Assembly: GCA_013414765.1 (NCBI GenBank)
Contig: CP058708.1
Coordinates: 429,553-493,552 of the forward strand
Direction of reading: 5' to 3'
DNA length: 64,000 nt
Source: Candidatus Accumulibacter cognatus
GTDB taxonomy: Bacteria; Pseudomonadota; Gammaproteobacteria; Burkholderiales; Rhodocyclaceae
How positions within the stretch are numbered: the stretch's first letter is position 1; each line of letters starts with the position of its first letter. Both the position numbers and the translations under genes were made by a program. This document shows, piece by piece, positions 20,910 to 30,684 of this stretch. A model generated the notes under the pieces. The model saw only the letters and a program-made list of their open reading frames with translations, ran no database searches and was not told the origin of the DNA.

Positions 20910-21461
20910 GTGATACCTGATCGCCAGCGGCTGGTCACGCTGCACACGACGCCCGAGGACCACCGCATCGCGCGGCTGGCGACGGCGGCGATCGGTCTGT
21001 CCCTGATCGACGCGGCCATTCCGATGCCCCTGCCAGGCGTCAAACCCGGTCTCGCGAATATCGTCACGCTGATCGTTCTGGCGCGCTATGGCTGGGCTGC
21101 TGCTGCCTGGGTGAGCGGCCTGCGTATCTTCGCCGGCAGCCTGCTACTGGGCTACTTTCTGTCACCCGGATTTTTCATGAGCCTTAGCGGCGCGCTGTGT
21201 AGCCTGCTGACGCTGGCGATTGCCGTGCGCCTGCCCCAGCGCTGCTTCGGGCCAGTCAGCTGGAGCATCCTGGCAGCCTTTGCCCATATCAGCGGGCAAC
21301 TGCTGCTGGCCCGGCTGTGGCTGGTTCCCCATAATGGCCTGTTCCTGCTAGTCCCTTTCTTTGCAGTGGCGGCACTCGCCTTCGGGATCATCAACGGCCT
21401 GATTGCGGCACGTCTGCTCGAAGAATTGCCAGCCCAACAACCCGAGATCGACCATGCCTGA
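20910..21461 (+). CDS. Gx transporter family membrane protein
   Basis: A 183-residue integral membrane protein with about five hydrophobic helices. The segment ALIDAAIPMPLPGVKPGLANI-like region (here LSLIDAAIPMPLPG then VKPGLANIVTL) is typical of the Gx transporter family, historically named heptaprenyl diphosphate synthase component I. Related proteins are thought to be substrate-binding components of small-molecule uptake. GTG at 20910 is the best start. Its 3' end overlaps ubiX by 8 bp, so the two are co-translated. Confidence 0.85.
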   Translation: MIPDRQRLVTLHTTPEDHRIARLATAAIGLSLIDAAIPMPLPGVKPGLANIVTLIVLARYGWAAAAWVSGLRIFAGSLLLGYFLSPGFFMSLSGALCSLLTLAIAVRLPQRCFGPVSWSILAAFAHISGQLLLARLWLVPHNGLFLLVPFFAVAALAFGIINGLIAARLLEELPAQQPEIDHA

Positions 21462-22071
21462 AACCGTCTGCCTGGCCTTCACCGGCGCCTCCGGCATGCC
21501 CTATGGCGTGCGCTTGCTCGAATGCCTGCTCGCCGCCGGCTGCCGGGTTCAGCTCCTTTACTCTCAGGTCGCGCAGATCGTCGCCCGGCAGGAGATGGGG
21601 CTCGACTTGCCGGCCCGTGCCAGCGAGGCACGGGCCGGCCTGGAGGAACGCTACCCCGGCTTGCCGGGCCAACTCGAGGTCTACGGGCGCGAAGAATGGT
21701 TCGCGCCGCTCGCCAGTGGCTCCAACCCGCCTGATGCCATGGTGATCTGTCCGTGTTCGCTGGGGACCCTCGCGGCGATCGCCCAGGGGCTGGCCAGCAA
21801 GTTGATCGAACGGGCTGCCGACGTGGTCCTCAAGGAAGGCCGCAAGCTGATTCTGGTGCCACGTGAGACACCACTGTCGGTGATACATCTCGAAAACATG
21901 TTGCGTCTGGCACGGGCGGGAGCCGTGATCCTGCCTCCCAGCCCGGGCTTTTATCACCATCCACAGCGAGTCGGGGACCTCGTCGATTTCGTGGTGGCGC
22001 GCATTCTTGACCAGCTGCAGGTACGCCATGCGCTGATGCCACGCTGGGGAGAGGCGCCGACTGCCCCATGA
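21454..22071 (+). CDS. ubiX: flavin prenyltransferase UbiX
   Basis: Joins dimethylallyl phosphate to FMN to make prenylated FMN, the cofactor of UbiD decarboxylases in ubiquinone synthesis. The 205 residues show TGASGMPYGVRLLE, the PCSLGTLAAIAQGLASKLIERAADV region and RETPLSVIHLENM. The ATG at 21454 overlaps the end of the Gx transporter gene and gives a normal length. Confidence 0.95.
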   Translation: MPETVCLAFTGASGMPYGVRLLECLLAAGCRVQLLYSQVAQIVARQEMGLDLPARASEARAGLEERYPGLPGQLEVYGREEWFAPLASGSNPPDAMVICPCSLGTLAAIAQGLASKLIERAADVVLKEGRKLILVPRETPLSVIHLENMLRLARAGAVILPPSPGFYHHPQRVGDLVDFVVARILDQLQVRHALMPRWGEAPTAP

Positions 22072-22090
22072 CCTCCCCACCTGTTGAACG

Positions 22091-23308
22091 ATGACTGGCC
22101 AACCCTCTTCGGCCGTGCTGGTCCTCACTTTCTGCATCGCCGAGGCATTGCTGATGGCCGGCTTTGCGCTGGTGCCGTCGCTCTTGCCACAACTTTCGCA
22201 ACGCTGGTCCTTGTCGGCGACCGCTGGCGGCTGGCTGGGCGGCATTTTTTTCCTCGGCTACATCCTCGCCGTCCCTGTACTGGTCAGCCTGACCGATCGC
22301 ATCGACGCGCGGCGCATCTACCTGGCCGGCGCAACCGTGAGCGCGCTCGCCCTGGCCGGCTTCGCGAGCTTCGCCGACGGTCTGGCAAGTGGCCTGTGCT
22401 GGTGGTGGCTGGCTGGTCTGGGTCTGGCCGGAACCTACATGCCGGGTCTCAAGGCGCTGACGGACCGGCTGCCGGTCGCTGTACAAGCACGGGGCACCGC
22501 GTTCTATACTGCCACGTTCGGTGTCGGCGCCGGGCTGTCGTATCTCTGGATCGGACTGCTCCAGGAACGGCTGCCATGGCCCGGGCTGTTCGCCATCGCG
22601 GCGGTTTGTGCGGCACTGTCGATGCTGCTGGTCTGGTGTGGCATCGCACCGGGCAAACCGCTGGCAGCGATGCCGGTCGGGCACAGCCACTGGCGAAGCG
22701 TCCTGGGTGATCGACGCATCCTGGCTTTCTGTGGCGGCTATTTCGGTCACAACTGGGAACTCTTCGGCTTCCGGGCCTGGCTGGTCGCCTACCTGACCTG
22801 GACGCATGCCCGAACGCCCGATTCCTGGACGGCGATGCCGGGATTGATTGCCGCGCTGGCCACCTTTCTCGCGGTCCCCGCCAGCATTCTCGGCAACGAA
22901 GGCGCGCAGCACTGGGGACGCGGTCGCTGGCTACAGGCCGTAATGCCTTTGTCCGGCGTTCTGGCGGTTGTCGTCGGCTTCTCGGGTAGCCAGTCGGGCC
23001 GCGTGTTGGTGCCCTTGCTGCTGGTTTACGCGGCGAGCATGAATCTCGATTCGGCCGCGTTGACGGCCGGCCTGCTCACCGAAACCTCACCCGAAAAACG
23101 CGGCACTGCGCTCGCCCTGTACTCGTCTATCGGCTTTGCCGGCGCCTGCATCGGACCGATCGCCTTTGGCGTCGCCCTTGATGCCTTCGGCCGCAGCCTG
23201 CAGGCCGGCTGGACGGCAGCATTCCTCACACTGGCCTGTGGCGTTGGCTTTGGACGCTGGGCGATCGGCAGGATCGGCGCCGCGCCGCCACCTACTCACG
23301 TTTCCTGA
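22091..23308 (+). CDS. major facilitator superfamily transporter
   Basis: A 405-residue permease with about 12 hydrophobic helices. The loop 2-3 motif appears as LTDRIDARRIYLAG, and the second half begins near GDRRILAFCGGYFGHNWELF. It resembles MFS efflux/uptake proteins of the CynX/NimT type. The substrate is unknown. It starts 19 bp after ubiX and ends about 90 bp before the GGDEF-EAL gene. Confidence 0.88.
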   Translation: MTGQPSSAVLVLTFCIAEALLMAGFALVPSLLPQLSQRWSLSATAGGWLGGIFFLGYILAVPVLVSLTDRIDARRIYLAGATVSALALAGFASFADGLASGLCWWWLAGLGLAGTYMPGLKALTDRLPVAVQARGTAFYTATFGVGAGLSYLWIGLLQERLPWPGLFAIAAVCAALSMLLVWCGIAPGKPLAAMPVGHSHWRSVLGDRRILAFCGGYFGHNWELFGFRAWLVAYLTWTHARTPDSWTAMPGLIAALATFLAVPASILGNEGAQHWGRGRWLQAVMPLSGVLAVVVGFSGSQSGRVLVPLLLVYAASMNLDSAALTAGLLTETSPEKRGTALALYSSIGFAGACIGPIAFGVALDAFGRSLQAGWTAAFLTLACGVGFGRWAIGRIGAAPPPTHVS

Positions 23309-23396
23309 GCGGACAGGAGATTCGCGTCCACCCGCAAACCGATCACTCCCTGGGCGCATCCTTGCCTTCAACGGCAAAGTCTTGCAGTATTCCCAG

Positions 23397-26300
23397 ATGA
23401 TCACGGAAAAAGCACCCATCACCGACCGAAGGCAGCGCCGAACGTTGCTGCTTGGCCTTGGCTTCCTTGTCTTCTGCGTCCTGCAACTGCTGGCTTACCA
23501 ACTATGGTTGAGCTACCAGGAGCAAATCGTCGATGCCGAAACCCAAACCCGCAATTACGCGGCGATCTTCGAAATGCGACTGGACGCCACGCTGCGTCGT
23601 ACCGATGCCATCCTGCAAGGATTAAGCCGTAGCCTCCCGGCGCAGGCTCTGGCCCGGCCAGTGTCAGCCAGCTACGCGGCGCAGCTGGGCGAGGCACTCG
23701 ACGCGCACCTGCTACATTTCGATGAGCTGGCCGGTCTGCGGATTTTCGACCGCAACGGCGATCTGCTGTACAGCTCGAACGGACCCCATACGCTACCCGC
23801 CAATGTCGCCGATCGGGCTTACTTTCGCTCCCTGCAAAACCGACCGCAGTCCGGCCTGCTGTTCTCCGAAGTGATCATTTCGCGCGCCACCGGACGGCCC
23901 AGCTTGATCATCGCCCGTGCACTGCAGGACCCGCAGAGTGGGTTTCTTGGCATCGTCACCGCGGTGCTCGACCTGGATCGCCAGGTGGAGATCTTTCGCT
24001 CGGTCGATGTCGGCAGCAATGGCGTCATCTCGTTTCGACGCAGCGACGACCACCGACAGGTCGTGCGCTGGCCGTCGGTGCCAGGCAGGATGAACCAGGA
24101 ACTCGATCCGGATCATCCGCTTCGACCACCGATGGCCCGCGGCGACAGGACGGGAACCTTGCACTTTGCCTCCCAGACCGACGGCATACAGCGGATTTAC
24201 AGCTTTCACCGGCTCGAACACTACCCTTTCTATTTCATCATCGGCGTCAGCTTCGACGACGTCCTCGCTGGCTGGCGAACACGTGCACTGGTGGTGGGCG
24301 CTTGCGGTTTCCTGTTGCTCGCGCTATTCGCCGCACTGCTGCTGCGTCTGTGGCGGAGCGAAACACGCGAGGCACAGGTCGTCGCCAACCTGGTCGACAG
24401 CGAACGGCAACAACGCGACAACGGCAAGCGACTCCAGATATTCGAACGCCTGGTAGAAAACGCCGGCCAGGGCATTGGCATGACGCATCCCGACGGGACC
24501 ATCACCTATGCCAACCCGGAGCTGCTCCGCTTGCTCGATCTGCCGGCGAACGCCGTGTACCACGATTATTCGTTCAATCATTTCTATACCGGAGAAAACC
24601 GCCGAAAATTACGGGAGGAAGTCCTGCCGGCAGTTCTCCAGACAGGCCAGTGGACAGGCGAGCTGGAATTGTCTTCGCTGGGCAAGCGCAGCATCCCGGC
24701 CATACACACCCTGTTTGTCGTCCACAACGCCGCCGGCGAAACGCCGATCATTGCCGTCGTGCTCGCCGACGTCTCTGAACACCGGCAGGCCGAACAGGTA
24801 TCGCGGCTTCTGCTGCAGGCGGTCGAGTATAGTCCGGTGGCCATTGTCATCACCAGTCGCAATGGCGAGATCGAGTACGTCAATCCCAGCTTTACCCAGA
24901 TGACGGGCTTTTCCCGGAGCGAAGCTATTGGCCAGAACACGCGCTTCCTGAAATCCGGTGAAACCCCTCCCGAGACCTATCAGCAACTGTGGCAAACCCT
25001 GCTCGAAGGTAAGGTATGGAACGGAATTCTGCACAACCGGCGTAAGAACGGCGAATTGTTCTGGGAACAGACGAGCATTTCACCGGTTTTTGGCGATCAC
25101 GGCGAAGTCACCCATTACCTTGCCGTGAAGGAAGACATCAGTGATCGTCACGTCACGGAAACCCGCCTGCGTCTGCTGGCCGGAGTCTTCGAACACAGCG
25201 CCGAGGCGATCATGGTCAACGACCGCGACAACCGCATCCTGGAGGTCAACAAGGCCTTCTGTCGCCTCACCGGATATGCCGCCGATGAGGTACGCGGCGA
25301 GAACCCGCGCCGGCTATCATCAGGGCTCTCGCCTCCGGAAACGTACCGCGCCATGTGGCAGTCGATCAACAGAACCGGCCACTGGCAGGGCGAGATCTGG
25401 GACCGTCGCAAGGACGGCAGCGTCTACCCGAAATGGCTGTCGATCTCGACCATCTGCGGATCCGACGGGAATATCGAACATTATATCGGCAGCTTCGTCG
25501 ATATTTCCGAACGCAAAGCGGCCGAAGAAAGGATCAGTCACCTCGCGCATTTCGATACCCTGACCGATCTGCCCAACCGCTCCAATTTGCAGGGTCGTCT
25601 TGAGCAGGCCCTGGCTGCGGCACGACGTGACAGCCAGCACCGTCCGCTGGCGGTGATGTTTCTCGATCTCGATCGTTTCAAAAATATCAACGATACCCTG
25701 GGTCACCATGTCGGCGACTCGCTGCTGCTGGAAGTTTCGAAACGGTTGATGGCGAGCGTGCGCGAAAGCGATGTGGTGGCCCGCCTGGGTGGCGACGAGT
25801 TCGTCGTCGTCCTGACCGGCGCTGACGCCATCGCCGCCGAACGAGTCGCCAGCAAAATCCTCACCACCTTGTCGCAACCCTACCACCTCGAAGGACAGAG
25901 ACTGCACACCACCTCGAGCATCGGCATCGCCGTGTTCCCCGGCGATGGGGAGAGCGTCGACATCCTCATGCGCAATGCCGATGCGGCGATGTATCACGCC
26001 AAATCAGCCGGGCGCAACAACATGCAGTTTTTTACCGCGAGTATGAACCAGGCCGCCAGCGACCGGCGACAGCTGGAAGAAGATCTGCATATGGCTTTGC
26101 AGAAAAACCAGTTCATCCTGCATTACCAGCCACAGGTCGATGAGCTGCGCCGTATTGTTGCTGCCGAGGCGCTGCTGCGCTGGCAGCACCCTGAGCACGG
26201 CCTGGTCCCACCCAACCGATTCATCCCGCTTGCCGAAGATACCGGGCTGATCGTACCGATCGGGCACTGGGTGCTGGAAACCGCCTGCGCGCAACTCCGG

Positions 26301-26834
26301 GCCTGGTCCGTCGAGGCGCGGACACGCGATTTACAGTTGGCGGTCAATGTCAGCGCACGCCAGTTCCGCCAGGCCGATTTCGTCGAGCAACTCCGAAAGG
26401 TCATCGAATACAGCGGCGCCGACCCTCTGCGCCTGAAACTCGAACTGACCGAGAGCCTGGTGCTGGACAACGTGGCCGACACGATCGCCAAAATGGACGT
26501 CATCAAGCAGCTCGGCGTCAGCTTCTCGATGGACGACTTCGGCACCGGTTATTCGTCTCTGTCTTACCTGACCCGTTTGCCGCTCGACCAACTCAAGATC
26601 GATCGTGCCTTCGTCAACAGACTCCCCGACAACCAGAGCGATGCGGTGATCGCGCAAACCATTGTCACCATGGGAAGCAGCCTCGGTCTCAAGGTGCTGG
26701 CCGAGGGGGTCGAAAACGAGGCGCAGCGCCAGTTTCTTGAAGACCATGGCTGCCACGGCTACCAGGGATTTCTCTTCAGCCGCCCCCTGCCCGTCGATGC
26801 CTTCGAACAACTCCTGAACCAGGGTGGGCGCTGA
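23397..26834 (+). CDS. membrane sensor diguanylate cyclase/phosphodiesterase (dCache-PAS-PAS-PAS-GGDEF-EAL)
   Basis: A 1,145-residue signalling protein for cyclic-di-GMP. Domains in order: membrane helix (about 18-38), periplasmic dCache-like sensor (about 45-290), second helix (about 296-318), three PAS domains (from about 352, 474 and 597), GGDEF (about 720-885) and EAL (about 900-1140). The GGDEF motif at 798-802 is intact. EAL is present at 924-926 as EALLRW, with DDFGTGYSS downstream, so both activities look possible. The ATG at 23397 precedes the first helix; the open frame continues upstream into the MFS gene without support. Confidence 0.93.
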   Translation: MITEKAPITDRRQRRTLLLGLGFLVFCVLQLLAYQLWLSYQEQIVDAETQTRNYAAIFEMRLDATLRRTDAILQGLSRSLPAQALARPVSASYAAQLGEALDAHLLHFDELAGLRIFDRNGDLLYSSNGPHTLPANVADRAYFRSLQNRPQSGLLFSEVIISRATGRPSLIIARALQDPQSGFLGIVTAVLDLDRQVEIFRSVDVGSNGVISFRRSDDHRQVVRWPSVPGRMNQELDPDHPLRPPMARGDRTGTLHFASQTDGIQRIYSFHRLEHYPFYFIIGVSFDDVLAGWRTRALVVGACGFLLLALFAALLLRLWRSETREAQVVANLVDSERQQRDNGKRLQIFERLVENAGQGIGMTHPDGTITYANPELLRLLDLPANAVYHDYSFNHFYTGENRRKLREEVLPAVLQTGQWTGELELSSLGKRSIPAIHTLFVVHNAAGETPIIAVVLADVSEHRQAEQVSRLLLQAVEYSPVAIVITSRNGEIEYVNPSFTQMTGFSRSEAIGQNTRFLKSGETPPETYQQLWQTLLEGKVWNGILHNRRKNGELFWEQTSISPVFGDHGEVTHYLAVKEDISDRHVTETRLRLLAGVFEHSAEAIMVNDRDNRILEVNKAFCRLTGYAADEVRGENPRRLSSGLSPPETYRAMWQSINRTGHWQGEIWDRRKDGSVYPKWLSISTICGSDGNIEHYIGSFVDISERKAAEERISHLAHFDTLTDLPNRSNLQGRLEQALAAARRDSQHRPLAVMFLDLDRFKNINDTLGHHVGDSLLLEVSKRLMASVRESDVVARLGGDEFVVVLTGADAIAAERVASKILTTLSQPYHLEGQRLHTTSSIGIAVFPGDGESVDILMRNADAAMYHAKSAGRNNMQFFTASMNQAASDRRQLEEDLHMALQKNQFILHYQPQVDELRRIVAAEALLRWQHPEHGLVPPNRFIPLAEDTGLIVPIGHWVLETACAQLRAWSVEARTRDLQLAVNVSARQFRQADFVEQLRKVIEYSGADPLRLKLELTESLVLDNVADTIAKMDVIKQLGVSFSMDDFGTGYSSLSYLTRLPLDQLKIDRAFVNRLPDNQSDAVIAQTIVTMGSSLGLKVLAEGVENEAQRQFLEDHGCHGYQGFLFSRPLPVDAFEQLLNQGGR

Positions 26835-26872
26835 CCGGCAAGGATTCGCTCAGGCAGGCGGACCGAGCCGTG

Positions 26873-27922
26873 TCAGCGACCGAGGGACAGCAGCAGCTTC
26901 TTGATCGGCGTCGGCAATGCTGCGCCAGCGAGATCGTCCAGGAGCAGCCACTCGTACCCGTGTTCCCTGACCTGCAGGCTGATCACTTCGACATCGCAGC
27001 GCAGTATCTGGAGGATCAGCCTGAAATGGGTAAACGCATGCGTCATCGGCGACAGCGCCTGCGTGCCCAGCAACCGGCAACCCTGGCGCCGGGCAAAACT
27101 TGCGGCCGACTCGCTGAGCGCTTCGGGCAGGCTCAGCAAACCTCCCCAGAGACCACTCGGTGGGCGGCGTTCGAGGAACACGCGACAGCCGTCGCTGAGC
27201 AGCAGGACGCTGCTCACCCGTTCAGGTAATACTTTTCTCGGCGCTGGCGAGGGCAGTTCGGCTTGTCGGCCCTGTCGGCGAGCAATGCAGGCGGCCTGTA
27301 GCGGACAAACGTCGCAGGCAGGATGGTGACGGCGGCAAACGGTCGCCCCGAGATCCATCATCCCTTGCGTATAGGCCTCAATGTCGTTTTCCGGGAGCAG
27401 CGTTTCGGCCAACGCCCACAGCGCGCGCTCGTCCCGCGCCGCGCCACTGGCAACCCCGAAGCAACGCGCCAGCACGCGTTTGACGTTACCATCGAGAACC
27501 GTGGCTCGACGACCAAAGGCGAAAACACTGATCGCCGCCGCGGTAGAGCGACCGATTCCCGGCAATGCTGCGGTTTCGCCGGGATCGGCGGAGAACCGAC
27601 CCGCACGCTCGGCAACGAGAATTTGCGCGCAGCGGTGCAGATTGCGTGCACGCGCGTAATAGCCGAGCCCGGACCACAATTCGAGAACACTCTCGAGAGA
27701 AGCTTCGGCAAGTGCTGCAAGCGTGGGAAAACGTGCGAGAAAGCGCGTGTAATAAGGAATCACGGTCGGCACCTGGGTTTGCTGCAACATGATTTCAGAT
27801 AACCAGATGCGGTACGGGTCAAATGTCTGTTGCCAGGGCAGATCGTGGCGGCCATGCACCCTCTGCCAGGCAATCACCCGTATCGAGAAGCCCGGCCCGG
27901 TCGCCGGCCAGGCGTCAGCCAT
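26873..27922 (-). CDS. mutY: A/G-specific adenine DNA glycosylase
   Basis: Removes adenine mispaired with 8-oxoguanine. The 349 residues have the catalytic Glu43 in SEIMLQQTQV and the helix-hairpin-helix LPGIGRSTAAA. Asp144 lies in VLDGNVKRV. The [4Fe-4S] cluster cysteines are C196, C203, C206 and C212. A C-terminal NUDIX-like domain for 8-oxoG recognition (about 230-345) completes the protein. It is convergent with the GGDEF-EAL gene. Confidence 0.96.
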   Translation of the reverse strand: MADAWPATGPGFSIRVIAWQRVHGRHDLPWQQTFDPYRIWLSEIMLQQTQVPTVIPYYTRFLARFPTLAALAEASLESVLELWSGLGYYARARNLHRCAQILVAERAGRFSADPGETAALPGIGRSTAAAISVFAFGRRATVLDGNVKRVLARCFGVASGAARDERALWALAETLLPENDIEAYTQGMMDLGATVCRRHHPACDVCPLQAACIARRQGRQAELPSPAPRKVLPERVSSVLLLSDGCRVFLERRPPSGLWGGLLSLPEALSESAASFARRQGCRLLGTQALSPMTHAFTHFRLILQILRCDVEVISLQVREHGYEWLLLDDLAGAALPTPIKKLLLSLGR

Positions 27923-28216
27923 GGACTAAGCACACCGGTGCCACCGATGTCGGCCTCAAGGTCATGCCAGCGGTGGCCGACAAGCACCGCGGATAAACCC
28001 CTGCAGCTGTCTCGGTAAATGTCCGCGCGCGAAAACAGAAATGGCACTGCATCAGAATCGTCTCGACATATGAAAGCTGCCCGGTGATAATCATGAGTTT
28101 TGTACAGTATCCGGTGGATCAGTGGCAGCGCAGAATAATTCGGGAACTCGGGAATCATTTTACCAACGTTCGACGTTGAATCTTGACACGCCTGCACAAC
28201 ACATCCGGGTCGCCTG

Positions 28217-28804
28217 ATGCGTGCCCCTCTTGACTCCTCCCCGGACAATCCGGAAGCAGCGGCGATCGACCTGCCCGGCGGGAATACCCGTCACGCACAG
28301 GCCACCAGGGATAGGGATCTGGTCTGCCGCGACTTTCGCGACGCACTCGGCAGCTTTGCCACCGGCGTCACCGTGCTGACCACACTGGCCACCGATGGCA
28401 AGCCGATCGGCCTCACCATCAGTTCCTTCAACGCCGTTTCCCTGGACCCTCCCTTGATCCTGTGGAGCCTCGCATGCGACTCCCCCCGACTCGCAGCCTT
28501 TCGTCACGCTGGCCATTACGCCGTCAATGTCCTGGCCGCCAATCAGGAAGCCATCTCGAACTGTTTCGCCAGCCGTGACGAGGATCGTTTCGATGCGCTC
28601 GTCTTCACGCCTGGGCTGGCCGGAGTACCCCTTATCGAAGGCTGCTCGGCGTGGTTTGAATGCAGTCACGAGGCGCATTATCCGGGCGGCGACCACCTTA
28701 TTTTCCTGGGTCGCGTCCAGCGCTTTGCCCGTGGCCAGGCCGCCGATCCACTGATTTTCCATGCTGGCCGCTATCGACGGCTGCACAGCAATTCGGAATG
28801 TTAA
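28217..28804 (+). CDS. flavin reductase domain protein
   Basis: A 195-residue protein of the flavin reductase/HpaC-like FMN-binding family. After a variable N terminus the domain starts FRDALGSFATGVTVLTT, then GLTISSFNAVSLDPPLILWSL and HYAVNVLAANQ, ending in FHAGRYRRL. Such proteins supply reduced FMN/FAD to monooxygenases or act as stand-alone reductases; no partner oxygenase is nearby. Its TAA stop lies inside the first bases of a repeat element. About 290 bp without a recognisable gene precede it, back to mutY. Confidence 0.9.
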   Translation: MRAPLDSSPDNPEAAAIDLPGGNTRHAQATRDRDLVCRDFRDALGSFATGVTVLTTLATDGKPIGLTISSFNAVSLDPPLILWSLACDSPRLAAFRHAGHYAVNVLAANQEAISNCFASRDEDRFDALVFTPGLAGVPLIEGCSAWFECSHEAHYPGGDHLIFLGRVQRFARGQAADPLIFHAGRYRRLHSNSEC

Positions 28805-28918
28805 TGTGAAAGTCGCGCCAGCGACTCACGACTTTACCTCTCCACTTGCCGAGGGGTCGTGGAATAAGGAAATGATCATGACTTTCATGATCGAGGCCAG
28901 TGAAAGTCATGCCCGTTA
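28801..28918 (+). repeat. three-hairpin intergenic repeat, copy B
   Basis: The cleanest copy. Stem 1 is AGTCGC/GCGACT with a 4-base loop. The distal stem is a perfect 10 bp CATGACTTTC/GAAAGTCATG. The central CT/GGGG hairpin is shorter than in copy A. It starts inside the stop codon of the flavin reductase gene (TAA 28802-28804) and ends at GCCCGTTAA. Confidence 0.87.
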
Positions 28919-29095
28919 ACTCCAACCTTATTCGGCATTATGTCCCTTGTTTCGAGGCGATAACCTCACAATGGCAGTGGTATGAAATCCGGTTTTTCTT
29001 CTAAATTAACTGAATATCTGCAGCCTCGGCGCCACGGCTTTAAATTGACCACGCGAGCAATCGGTCATTGCACTTGACAAATAACCGACAGCCTG

Positions 29096-29123
29096 TTGCA
29101 ATCATCCGGTTATGGTGTATAAG
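29096..29123 (+). promoter_or_regulatory. probable sigma-70 promoter of the H-NS-family gene
   Basis: TTGCAA (29096-29101) and TATAAG (29118-29123) with a 16 bp spacer lie 24 bp upstream of the start codon. The region from 28920 to 29147 is AT-richer than its surroundings and holds no gene. A consensus TTGACA at 29074-29079 has no matching -10 box at the right distance. Confidence 0.5.
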
Positions 29124-29147
29124 ACGATTTTCCCAAAGGAGTAGTGT

Positions 29148-29462
29148 ATGGCCAGTTATCAGGAACTACTCGCACAACGTGCGATCCTGGAAAAACAGAT
29201 AGAAGCCGCTCGGCAGGCAGAGTTGTCGGAAGTGATCGCTCGGGTTAAGCAATTGATTGCCGAGTACGGCCTGACGGCGGCAGACCTTGGCTTCAAGATG
29301 GCAGGGGCAATGGGAATGGTTGCCGGCAAGATCCGGGTACCTGTCGCCGTCAAATACCGTGGTCCCAACGGTGAAACCTGGTCGGGTCGCGGCAAGCCAC
29401 CAAACTGGCTGACCCGCCTTGAAACAGAAGAAGGACGGCACCGCGACGAGTTCCTCGTTTAA
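29148..29462 (+). CDS. H-NS family DNA-binding protein
   Basis: A 104-residue nucleoid protein. An N-terminal coiled oligomerisation region (1-45) is followed by the C-terminal DNA-binding motif YRGPNGETWSGRGKPPNWL at 70-88. That motif is the betaproteobacterial H-NS histone-like type. It probably binds AT-rich DNA and silences transcription. A strong AAAGGAG site precedes the ATG. It is monocistronic, with about 210 bp of non-coding sequence before galE in which I see nothing further. Confidence 0.93.
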   Translation: MASYQELLAQRAILEKQIEAARQAELSEVIARVKQLIAEYGLTAADLGFKMAGAMGMVAGKIRVPVAVKYRGPNGETWSGRGKPPNWLTRLETEEGRHRDEFLV

Positions 29463-29673
29463 ACTCCTGGTTTAATCGGGGATGGCGTAGAGCATTGCAC
29501 GTCCGCCATGAACAACGGTTAAACGCTCTTGAAAGAGTCTTCCGACATTCCTGCGGCCAACTGTAAGGAAAGCGCGAGTCGGAGATCGGAGAACTTATCT
29601 GGCGGCGCTTATCGACGCGCAATGCCTGCCATGACAGCGGACCTCCGGCAACGGATCCCAGGGAATTTAGCGG

Positions 29674-30675
29674 ATGAATATTTTGGTCACCGGAGGAACC
29701 GGTTATATCGGTTCGCATGCCTGCGTCGCATTGCTCGCCGCTGGTCACACCGTGACCGTCATCGATAATCTCTCGAACAGCCGGCGCGAAGTACTCGATC
29801 GGGTGGCAAAGATTGCCGGTCAACGACCGCTCTTCTTCCAAGGCGACGTTCGTGATCACCAGTTATTGCGGTCGATTTTTGCCGCGACGCCGATCGATGC
29901 CGTGATTAACTTCGCCGGTCTGAAGGCCGTCGGCGAGTCGGTCGCGCAGCCTTTACGGTATTATGACTGCAACGTCGGCGGCGCCATCGCGCTGTGCAAG
30001 GCGATGGCCGAGGCGGCTGTGAAAACCCTGATTTTCAGTTCTTCCGCCACGGTTTACGGCAACCCGGCTTCGGTACCGATCCGTGAAGACTTCCCCCGTT
30101 CGGCGACCAATCCCTACGGTGCCAGCAAGCTGATGATCGAGGACATCCTCGCCGATCTGGCGCACGCCGACACCGCATGGCGGATCGCCCGCCTGCGCTA
30201 TTTCAATCCTGTCGGCGCGCACGAAAGCGGCCTGATTGGCGAGGAACCGAATGGTGTTCCCAATAACCTCCTGCCCTACGTCGCCCAGGTGGCCGCAGGC
30301 AAACGCCCGCAGTTGAGCGTTTTCGGCAGCGATTATCCGACCCCTGACGGCACCGGAGTACGCGATTACATTCACGTGATGGATCTCGTCGAAGGTCACC
30401 TCGCGGCACTGGACTACCTGCTCGACAAGGGCGGCCTGCTGACCGTCAATCTCGGCACCGGCTGCGGCTACTCGGTCCTCGACATGGTGCGCGCCTTCGC
30501 TGCCGCCAGCGGTCGGCCAGTGCCCTACGCACGGGTGCCGCGACGGCCGGGCGACGTGGCAACCTGCTACGCTGACCCGCAGCTCGCCGCCGACCTGCTG
30601 GGATGGCAAGCCCGCCGCGGCATCGAGCAGATGTGCGCCGATGCCTGGCGCTGGCAACAACACGCGACCGTCTGA
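29674..30675 (+). CDS. galE: UDP-glucose 4-epimerase
   Basis: NAD-dependent short-chain dehydrogenase that interconverts UDP-glucose and UDP-galactose. The 333 residues show the Rossmann motif TGGTGYIGSH, SSSATVYG with the catalytic Ser/Thr, YGASK with Tyr and Lys, and LRYFNPVGAHESG. It supplies UDP-galactose for surface polysaccharide. It is followed 9 bp later by apaH. Confidence 0.95.
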   Translation: MNILVTGGTGYIGSHACVALLAAGHTVTVIDNLSNSRREVLDRVAKIAGQRPLFFQGDVRDHQLLRSIFAATPIDAVINFAGLKAVGESVAQPLRYYDCNVGGAIALCKAMAEAAVKTLIFSSSATVYGNPASVPIREDFPRSATNPYGASKLMIEDILADLAHADTAWRIARLRYFNPVGAHESGLIGEEPNGVPNNLLPYVAQVAAGKRPQLSVFGSDYPTPDGTGVRDYIHVMDLVEGHLAALDYLLDKGGLLTVNLGTGCGYSVLDMVRAFAAASGRPVPYARVPRRPGDVATCYADPQLAADLLGWQARRGIEQMCADAWRWQQHATV

Positions 30676-30684
30676 TCACCGAGC

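Noticed and set aside
27874-28248. Minus-strand 124-codon frame between mutY and the flavin reductase
   Set aside because: It overlaps the starts of both neighbours and has no family resemblance or ribosome site.
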